Positions 47,596 to 54,641 of a stretch of 64,000 nucleotides of DNA are shown piece after piece. A program made the position numbers and the translations under genes. Position 1 is the first letter of the stretch; every line of letters starts with the position of its first letter. Source of the stretch: Variovorax paradoxus (GTDB lineage: Bacteria; Pseudomonadota; Gammaproteobacteria; Burkholderiales; Burkholderiaceae_C); NCBI RefSeq assembly GCF_030811855.1, contig NZ_JAUSRN010000003.1:330158-394157 (forward strand), written 5' to 3'. Below the pieces are notes generated by a model, which saw only the letters and a list, made by a program, of their open reading frames with translations, ran no database searches and had not been told where the DNA came from.

Positions 47596-47686
47596 CACGG
47601 GCGGTGGCGCAAGCAGCGCTGGCGTTGAGGTGCGCATGGTTTAACCTTTGCGCCCCGACGCTCCCGCACCGCTCACCACCACCGGC

Positions 47687-48034
47687 ATGAAAACCAGAGT
47701 CCAGTTCCGCCTGCGCATCTACAGGGACGACAGCATCGCGATCGGCCCCGGCAAGATCGCCGTGCTGGAGGCCGTGGCGGAGACCGGCTCGATCTCGGCC
47801 GCGGCGCGCAAGCTCGGCATGTCGTACCGGCGTGCCTGGATGCTCATCGACGAGATGAACCACGCCCTGAGCTCCCCGGCCGTCAACACCGCCGCTGGCG
47901 GCTCGCGCGGCGGCGGCACCGCGCTCACGCCAGTGGGCGAGGAAATCGTCAAGCACTACCGCGCCATCGAGAACGCCGCGCGACTGGCCACGGCGGCCGA
48001 CGTGCGTGCGCTGACGCGCCTGCTGGCCTCCTGA
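47687..48034 (+). CDS. ModE-like winged-helix regulator without molybdate-binding domain
   Basis: A 115-residue protein matching only the DNA-binding N-terminal domain of ModE: IYRDDSIAIGPGKIAVLEAV, then TGSISAAARKLGMSYRRAWML (helix-turn-helix) and GGTALTPVGEEIVKHYR. The two C-terminal Mop domains that bind molybdate in E. coli ModE are absent. It lies between formate dehydrogenase and the molybdate transporter genes, so control of either is likely. How it would sense molybdate is unclear. The ATG at 47687 is used; an earlier in-frame codon at 47648 has no support. Confidence 0.88.
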   Translation: MKTRVQFRLRIYRDDSIAIGPGKIAVLEAVAETGSISAAARKLGMSYRRAWMLIDEMNHALSSPAVNTAAGGSRGGGTALTPVGEEIVKHYRAIENAARLATAADVRALTRLLAS

Positions 48035-48045
48035 TTCCGTTTTTG

Positions 48046-48070
48046 CGCTGTATCCGGAAGGATATCGGCG
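48046..48070. promoter_or_regulatory. Candidate ModE-type operator before modB
   Basis: TATCC, GGAA, GGATA forms a perfect 5-bp inverted repeat (48051-48064), flanked by CGC on the left and GCG on the right. It is 75 bp before modB and just after the ModE-like gene. It resembles, but does not match, the enteric ModE site. Low confidence. Confidence 0.35.
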
Positions 48071-48144
48071 CCACCGCTCTTCAGCCTCCACGGACCTCCT
48101 GCTGAGGGGGAAGGTTCGTTCGTGCACAATTGCGTTGTATCTTC

Positions 48145-48828
48145 ATGAATACGACGAACTCCCTTATCGCCTCGGCCGACTGGTTTCCGCTGGCGCTGTC
48201 GCTCAAGGTGGCCGCGGTCGCGACCCTGCTGGCGCTGGTTGCCGGCGTGGCGCTGGGCTGGGTGTTCGCACGCAAGCGTTTTCCGGGCGACACGGTGCTG
48301 GAGGCGGTGTTCATGCTGCCGCTGGTATTGCCGCCCACCGTCATCGGCTACGCCATCCTGGTGGCTGCCGGGCGCCATAGCCCGCTCGGCAGCTGGCTGC
48401 GCGAGCACCTCGACTACAGCATCATCTTCAGCTGGCATGGCGCCGTCGTGGCGTCCGCCGTGGTGGCGCTGCCGCTGGTGCTGAAGTCGGCCAGCGCCGC
48501 CTTCGCGGGTGTGGACCGCTCGCTGGAGGCCGCCGCCAGCACGCTGCGGCAGTCGCCGTTCTCGGTTTTTCTGCGCGTCACGCTGCCGCTGGCCTGGCCC
48601 GGCATCCTGGCTGGCACGCTGCTCGCATTCGCGCGCGCCATGGGCGAGTTCGGCGCTTCACTGATGGTGGCGGGTTCGATCCCGCAGCAGACGCAGACGC
48701 TGTCGATGGCGATCTACGACGCCGTGCAGGCCGGGCATGACGACCTGGCGTTGCTGCTGGTGGTGGTGACTTCGCTGCTGTCGGTCACGGTGCTGGTGCT
48801 GTCGAACCGGTTTTTCTCCCTGCGCTGA
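48145..48828 (+). CDS. modB: Molybdate ABC transporter permease
   Basis: A 227-residue inner-membrane permease with five hydrophobic helices. The coupling-loop EAAxxxG-type motif reads EAAASTLRQSPFSVFLRVTLP, with FARAMGEFGASLMVAGSIP after it, which is highly typical of ModB. The start (MNTTNSLIASAD) is chosen over an in-frame TTG 15 bp upstream. modA follows by 31 bp. In E. coli the order is modABC; here the permease comes first. Confidence 0.94.
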   Translation: MNTTNSLIASADWFPLALSLKVAAVATLLALVAGVALGWVFARKRFPGDTVLEAVFMLPLVLPPTVIGYAILVAAGRHSPLGSWLREHLDYSIIFSWHGAVVASAVVALPLVLKSASAAFAGVDRSLEAAASTLRQSPFSVFLRVTLPLAWPGILAGTLLAFARAMGEFGASLMVAGSIPQQTQTLSMAIYDAVQAGHDDLALLLVVVTSLLSVTVLVLSNRFFSLR

Positions 48829-48859
48829 TGGCCCGCGCATCCCACCCGTAAAAACCTGA

Positions 48860-49605
48860 ATGCATCCCCTCCGCCTCTTGCCTCTCGTGCTGGCCTTGGC
48901 GCTGCCGCTGGGCGCGGTGGCTCAGCAGATCACCGTGTCAGCGGCGGCCAGCCTGACCGACGCGTTCAAGGCGCTGGGGCCGAAGTTCGAGGCCGTGAAA
49001 CCAGGCGCCACGGTCCGCTTCAATTTCGCCGCTTCGGGCGTGTTGCTGCAGCAGATTGCACAGGGCGCACCGGTCGATGTGTTCGCCAGCGCCGACCAGG
49101 AGACGATGGGCCGCGCCGCCGAGCAGAAGCTCATCGATGCGGCCACGCGCCGGAACTTTGCGAGCAACGCCCTGGTGCTAATCGAGCCGCTGAGAGACGC
49201 GGCAGGCGTGCGGTCGCTGCAAGACCTTGCCGGCGCGGGCGTGCGAAGAATCGCAGTTGGCAAGACCGCCACCGTGCCGGTCGGCCGCTACACGCGGCAG
49301 GTGCTGGAAGGGGCGGGGCTCTGGAGCGTGCTCGAGCCCAAGTTCGTGCAGGCCGACAGCGTGCGCCAGGTGCTCGACTACGTGGCGCGCGGCGAAGTGG
49401 AGGCCGGTTTCGTCTACCGCACCGATGCGGCCGTGATGGGCGACAAGGTCCGGGTCGCCTTCGCGCCTGCAACCTCCGTGCCGGTGACCTACCCGGTCGC
49501 GGTGGTCGCCGACAGCCGGCAGAAAGCGCTGGCCGGCGATTTCGTGGCCTTTCTATCGAGCGACGCGGCACGCGAAGTCCTCGCGCGCTATGGGTTCGGC
49601 ACGCC

Positions 49606-49609
<4 letters not shown>
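48860..49609 (+). CDS. modA: Molybdate-binding periplasmic protein
   Basis: A 249-residue secreted solute-binding protein: signal peptide (1-21, cleavage after VAQ), then the family opening ITVSAAASLTDAFKALG. Further motifs are FNFAASGVLLQQIAQGAPVDVFASAD and GFVYRTDA near the C-terminus, where the conserved Tyr contacts the oxyanion. It delivers molybdate (or tungstate) to ModB/ModC. It overlaps modC as ATGA. Confidence 0.94.
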
Positions 49610-50397
<788 letters not shown>

Positions 50398-50457
50398 GGC
50401 TTTGGCGCGTATGACCCTCAGCGCAAAAGCGACTTGCGGCGGCGCTACGATCGACGC

Positions 50458-51003
50458 ATGAATCCTTCCATCGATGTTGCCGTCGTGATGCGCCGAGAGC
50501 GTGTCGAGAGCCGTTGGCAATCGTGGCGCTGGATCCTCGAAAGCGTCGGCCCCGACCAGCCCGGCTTCGGCACCGAACCACGCTTGCTCGAAGCGAGCGA
50601 TGGCGCGCAGCGTTGGCTGTACCCCGGTTTCAAGACCGAGCTGTTCCGCGACGAAGCGGAGGGCTACCACCTGAACGCCACCACGCCCGCGCCCTGCTGG
50701 TTCGTGCTGTGGCGCATGGAGGAAAACCCCAGCATCGCCGACGAGCCGCTGGCGCGCCCGGTGGTGGTGAGCCTCAGCTACAACGAAGCCGGCCGCTGGC
50801 TCGATGCGCAGGAAACGGTGGAGCAGGTGCCCGCGCCCGAAGAGGTGATCGAGTGGATGCGCGGCTTCGTGCAGGAGCATTACGTGATCGAGCCCAAGCG
50901 CCGCAAGCGGCCCGAGAGTTTCCGCCCGCTGGTCGACCGCTTCGGCAACGCGGCCAGCGTGTCGACCGAGAAAAAGCGCGGGCACGGAGCGGGTGATGCC
51001 TGA
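50458..51003 (+). CDS. DUF3305 domain protein of the formate dehydrogenase cluster
   Basis: A 181-residue soluble protein of DUF3305. The family pattern starts IDVAVVMRRERVESRWQSW and includes YPGFKTELFRDEAEGYHLN and CWFVLWRMEE. The C-terminal 40 residues are basic and probably flexible. No cofactor or membrane motif is seen. DUF3305 and DUF3306 genes occur, to my knowledge, mainly beside formate dehydrogenases of this type, so a part in assembly or regulation is likely but unproven. It overlaps the DUF3306 gene by 8 bp. Confidence 0.85.
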   Translation: MNPSIDVAVVMRRERVESRWQSWRWILESVGPDQPGFGTEPRLLEASDGAQRWLYPGFKTELFRDEAEGYHLNATTPAPCWFVLWRMEENPSIADEPLARPVVVSLSYNEAGRWLDAQETVEQVPAPEEVIEWMRGFVQEHYVIEPKRRKRPESFRPLVDRFGNAASVSTEKKRGHGAGDA

Positions 51004-51613
51004 GAACTTTTTCGACCGCTGGTCGCGGCGCAAGAACGAAGTGCGCGAAGAACTCGCGCCGCCTCCCGTCGTGCCGGAGACGCAGCTTCCTGCAGACCCG
51101 GTTCCAGTTGCCGAGGGCGTTGCCGCCGAAGGGCAGGGGGAGCCACCCCCGCCCACGCTCGCCGAGGCCGAGGCGCTCACGCCCGAGTCCGACTTTCGGC
51201 CTTTCATGGCCAGGAACGTAGCGCCCGAGGTCAAGAACACTGCGTTCCGAAAGCTCTTTGCCGATCCGCAGTTCAACGTGATGGACGGCCTGGACACCTA
51301 CGTCGACGACTATTCCCAGTCGATGCCCATCCCCGACTGCGTGCTGCGCCAGATGGCCAGCGCCAAGTTCCTCAAGCTGTTCGAGCACGAGGAAGAAACC
51401 GAGGGAACAGAACCCCTCGGACCACCCCCGGAAACCCCCCACGCCGCCGCGCCGCCGGACGTGGCACAGTCCGAGCCTCCGGGAGATATCCCCAGCCAGC
51501 AGGTTGCCGATGCGCAACCCGCAAGCCACACAACCGATGACCACCACGCTGATCTGCGACTGCAACCAGACGATGCCGCTCGAGCCGAAGACGCTCGGCG
51601 CCGCGCTGGCTGA
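50996..51613 (+). CDS. DUF3306 domain protein of the formate dehydrogenase cluster
   Basis: A 205-residue acidic, proline-rich soluble protein. The DUF3306 signature FFDRWSRRKNEVRE is at the N-terminus; a second conserved patch FRPFMARNVAPEVKNTAFRKL and FNVMDGLDTYVDDYS lies at about 65-105. The tail from about 125 is low-complexity (P, E, A, Q). It overlaps the following polyferredoxin gene by 77 bp, so its C-terminus is in a shared reading region. Function unknown; the context is formate dehydrogenase maturation. Confidence 0.82.
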   Translation: MPENFFDRWSRRKNEVREELAPPPVVPETQLPADPVPVAEGVAAEGQGEPPPPTLAEAEALTPESDFRPFMARNVAPEVKNTAFRKLFADPQFNVMDGLDTYVDDYSQSMPIPDCVLRQMASAKFLKLFEHEEETEGTEPLGPPPETPHAAAPPDVAQSEPPGDIPSQQVADAQPASHTTDDHHADLRLQPDDAARAEDARRRAG

Positions 51614-53675
51614 GCCGCTGCCCCTTCATTCCACCTTGTGCCGCCGTGAGGCGCCGGCTTTCCAGCGCGCCATCCGCTCGGGCGACGAGGTGGTGGTGGC
51701 CTGCACGCAGGAGCGCAAGCTGTTCACCGAGCTGGCCGAACAGACCGAAGGCGCGACCTCGCCGATCCGCTTCGTCAACATCCGCGAAACCGGCGGCTGG
51801 AGCCGCGACGCGAAAAACGCCAGCCCGAAGATCGCCGCCTTGCTGGCGGTGGCCCACCTGCCGGAGCCCGATCCAGTCTCGACCGTGAGCTATGCGAGCC
51901 AGGGCCGGCTCCTGATCGTCGGCCCGCTCGACGAGGCCGAGAAGGCCGCCGCGCTGGTGACCGACACGCTGCAGGTGTCGATCTTTTCCACCGGTCCTGG
52001 CGCCACAGGCGGCGGGCAGGAACGCCGCTGGCCCGTCATGGCCGGACGCATCACATCGCTCCAAGGCTGGCTCGGCGCCTTCTCGCTCAAGTGGATGCGG
52101 GACAACCCTATCGACCTCGACCTGTGCACGCGCTGCAATGCCTGCCTGAGTGTCTGCCCCGAGCAGGCGATCGGTCTCGACTACCAGATCGACCTGGCCA
52201 AGTGCACTTCGCACCGCGACTGCGAAAAGGCCTGCAGCGTGGCCGGCGCCATCAACTTCAGCCGGGCACCCGAAGCGCTCGATGCCGCGTTCGACCTGGT
52301 GCTCGACCTTGGGGCCACTGCGCTGATCGACTGGCATGCGCCGCCGCAAGGTTATTTCCACCTGGCGGGCGGACTCGCGCATGCCGAAGGCTTGTCGACC
52401 CTGCTGCGCCTGCGCGAACTGGTGGGCGAGTTCGAGAAGCCGAAGTTCTTCGACTACAAACAGAAGCTCTGCGCCCACAGCCGCAACGAAGTGGTGGGCT
52501 GCAACGCCTGCGTCGAGGTGTGCTCGGCGCACGCCATCTCCAGCGACAAGGCGCGCCAGCGCATCGTCGTGAACCCGCAGTTGTGCGTCGGCTGCGGCGC
52601 CTGCACCACGGTGTGCCCGACCGGGGCGCTGGGCTACACCTATCCGCGCACGCCCGACCAGGGACGCAAGCTGCGCACGCTGCTGTCCACCTATCTGGGC
52701 GCCGGGGGCCGCGATGCCACGGTGCTGCTGCACAACGAAGAGGGCGGGCAGGCGCTGGTCGAACGACTCGGCCGCGCGGCGCAACTGGAGCGCGGCAAGC
52801 GCGACGGCCTTGGCGGCGTGCCGGCGCACGTGCTGCCGGTGGCACTGATGCATGTGGCGAGCACCGGCATCGACATCTGGCTCAGCGCCATTGCCTTCGG
52901 CGCGTCGCAGGTGGCGGTGCTGTCGACGGGCGAAGAGGCGCCCCAGTACCTCGACGCACTCAAGAAGCAAATGGCCGTCGCGCAAGCGCTGCTCACGGGC
53001 CTGGGCTACACCGGCACGCATTTCCACCTGATCGAGGCCGCCACGCCCGCCACGCTGGATGCGGCACTGGCCGGCCTGCGCGCCACGCGGCAGCGCGTGC
53101 CGGGCAGCGCTGCGCGCTTTGCCGTCGGCGGCGAGAAGCGCGGCACGCTCGAAATGACGCTGGACCACCTGATGGCCCAGGCGCCCGCGCTTGTGGCGCC
53201 GGCGAACGAAGCCGCCGCGCCGCTGGCGATCCCCCTGCCCGAGGGTTCTCCCTTGGGCGCGGTCACCGTCAACAAGGACAGCTGCACGCTGTGCCTGGCC
53301 TGTGTGAGCGCCTGCCCCGCGAGCGCGCTCCAAGACAACCAGAATGCGCCGCAGCTGCGCTTCATCGAAAAGAACTGCGTGCAGTGCGGCCTTTGCGCCA
53401 CCACCTGCCCCGAAAACGCGATTGCGCTCGTGCCGCGGCTTTCGACCGCCCCCGAGCGCAAGCAGCCCGTGGTGCTCAACGAGGCCAAGCCATGGGCCTG
53501 CATTCGCTGCGCCAAGCCGTTCGGAACGCAGAAAGCCATCGAGGCGATGCTCGGCAAGCTCGCGGGCCACGCCATGTTCCAGGGCGAGGCGCTCGAGCGG
53601 CTCAAGATGTGTAGTGACTGCCGGGTGATCGACCTGTACAGCGCGCAGAACGAGATGAAGATCACGCAGCTATGA
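51537..53675 (+). CDS. Multi-cluster 4Fe-4S polyferredoxin of the formate dehydrogenase cluster
   Basis: A 712-residue cytosolic iron-sulfur protein. After an N-terminal domain without clusters (opening LICDCNQTM), ferredoxin motifs occur at about 197-235 (CTRCNACLSVCPEQAI, then CTSHRDCEKAC) and 312-358 (a Cys before CNACVEVC, then CVGCGACTTVCP). More occur at 582-592 (CTLCLACVSACP) and 615-625 (CVQCGLCATTCP), with CIRC and CSDC near the C-terminus. That is room for five or six [4Fe-4S] clusters. The middle, 360-560, is a cluster-free domain of unknown fold. The ATG at 51537 is chosen; 51510 is possible. It probably passes electrons or clusters for formate dehydrogenase. Confidence 0.85.
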   Translation: MTTTLICDCNQTMPLEPKTLGAALAEPLPLHSTLCRREAPAFQRAIRSGDEVVVACTQERKLFTELAEQTEGATSPIRFVNIRETGGWSRDAKNASPKIAALLAVAHLPEPDPVSTVSYASQGRLLIVGPLDEAEKAAALVTDTLQVSIFSTGPGATGGGQERRWPVMAGRITSLQGWLGAFSLKWMRDNPIDLDLCTRCNACLSVCPEQAIGLDYQIDLAKCTSHRDCEKACSVAGAINFSRAPEALDAAFDLVLDLGATALIDWHAPPQGYFHLAGGLAHAEGLSTLLRLRELVGEFEKPKFFDYKQKLCAHSRNEVVGCNACVEVCSAHAISSDKARQRIVVNPQLCVGCGACTTVCPTGALGYTYPRTPDQGRKLRTLLSTYLGAGGRDATVLLHNEEGGQALVERLGRAAQLERGKRDGLGGVPAHVLPVALMHVASTGIDIWLSAIAFGASQVAVLSTGEEAPQYLDALKKQMAVAQALLTGLGYTGTHFHLIEAATPATLDAALAGLRATRQRVPGSAARFAVGGEKRGTLEMTLDHLMAQAPALVAPANEAAAPLAIPLPEGSPLGAVTVNKDSCTLCLACVSACPASALQDNQNAPQLRFIEKNCVQCGLCATTCPENAIALVPRLSTAPERKQPVVLNEAKPWACIRCAKPFGTQKAIEAMLGKLAGHAMFQGEALERLKMCSDCRVIDLYSAQNEMKITQL

Positions 53676-54289
53676 GTCAATTTCCTCCAATGACCTCCGC
53701 GCTCGACGAGGAGATTGCGCGCGCCGAGATCTATGGCCTGCTCGCGCGCCTCTGGTATGCCGCGCCCGACGCCGAGTTGCTCGATGCCTTCAGCGTGGCG
53801 CCGACCGAGGCGCCCGCGGCAGGCGCCTTTCTCGAAGAGCCCTGGCGGCAACTGGTGGGTGCGGCGCGCGGCACCGACGCGGCTGCAGTGCATGCCGAGT
53901 ACGACGCGCTCTTCGGCGGCATGGGTAAACCCGAGATATACCTGTTCGGTTCGCACTACCTGAGCGGCTTTCTCAACGACAAGCCGCTGGCGCAACTGCG
54001 CACCGACCTGGCCCGGCTCGGGCTCGCGCGCGGCGAGGCCGTGTCCGAAAGCGAAGACCATGTCGCCTGCCTGTTCGAGGTAATGCGCTACCTTATTGCC
54101 GGTGACGACGCAGCGGTAGCCAACCTTGCGCAGCAACAGGCTTTTTTCGCCACCCATCTGCAGTCGTGGCTGCCGACGCTCTGCGACGCAGTGGCGCAAC
54201 ATCCGAAGGCGAATTTCTATGCCTCTCTGGCCGGCTTCACCCGCGCCTTTGCCGAGGTCGAAGTCCAAGGCTTTGACATGCTCGGATGA
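53672..54289 (+). CDS. TorD/DmsD-like molybdoenzyme chaperone
   Basis: A 205-residue all-helical protein of the TorD family, which protects and proofreads molybdoenzymes before twin-arginine export. Features: RAEIYGLLARLWYAAPD at the N-terminus, LFGGMGKPEIYLFGSHYLSGFLN-type central region, and SESEDHVACLFEVMRYL matching the family ExxDH-like motif. It overlaps the polyferredoxin gene as ATGA and is followed by the exported formate dehydrogenase genes, its likely client. Confidence 0.88.
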   Translation: MSQFPPMTSALDEEIARAEIYGLLARLWYAAPDAELLDAFSVAPTEAPAAGAFLEEPWRQLVGAARGTDAAAVHAEYDALFGGMGKPEIYLFGSHYLSGFLNDKPLAQLRTDLARLGLARGEAVSESEDHVACLFEVMRYLIAGDDAAVANLAQQQAFFATHLQSWLPTLCDAVAQHPKANFYASLAGFTRAFAEVEVQGFDMLG

Positions 54290-54339
54290 TCGACATAGGG
54301 AAGTGTCGGATTGTGGGAAATAAGGGTCTAGACTAGTAT

Positions 54340-54369
54340 CCAGATGTATGTAGATCAGTTCATATCTGG
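54340..54369. promoter_or_regulatory. Inverted repeat upstream of the exported formate dehydrogenase operon
   Basis: CCAGAT and ATCTGG face each other across 18 bp, in an AT-rich 108-bp spacer that also contains TCTAGACTAGTA. It lies 29-58 bp before the twin-arginine signal protein gene and may be an operator or promoter element for the operon. No clear -35/-10 pair is asserted. Confidence 0.35.
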
Positions 54370-54397
54370 TCTGCCCCCAGCCACTCCTGGAGATCAC

Positions 54398-54628
54398 ATG
54401 CAGGACAGCCAAGCGGCCGGAATCAAGCCGGCCTCGCGTCGAGGTTTCTTTTTAGGTGCCGCCAGTGCCGGCGCCGCGGTTGCCGCGGTGTCGGTGCTCC
54501 CCAAGGTCGTCGACACCCCCGCGGCGGTCGAAGTCGCCGCGCCCGCGGCGAAGCCCGCGCCTGAAAAAGGCGGCGGCTATTCGCTGAGCGAACACGTCAA
54601 GCACTACTACAAGACCGCTTCGACCTGA
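54398..54628 (+). CDS. Small twin-arginine-signal protein of the formate dehydrogenase operon
   Basis: A 76-residue protein that is mostly a twin-arginine signal: SRRGFFLGAASAGAAVAAVSVLP begins at about residue 13. A short Ala/Pro/Lys-rich stretch and a conserved C-terminus GGYSLSEHVKHYYKTA follow. Similar small proteins precede this class of formate dehydrogenase in many betaproteobacteria. It may assist export or be an accessory subunit. The start is set by GGAG 7-8 bases before the ATG; the upstream in-frame codon at 54344 is less likely. It precedes the catalytic subunit by 13 bp. Confidence 0.82.
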   Translation: MQDSQAAGIKPASRRGFFLGAASAGAAVAAVSVLPKVVDTPAAVEVAAPAAKPAPEKGGGYSLSEHVKHYYKTAST

Positions 54629-54641
54629 AGCGGACCCCACG

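Noticed and set aside
48035..48144. Molybdenum-cofactor riboswitch before modB
   Set aside because: The spacer is only about 110 bp and shows one short palindrome, not the multi-stem structure expected.
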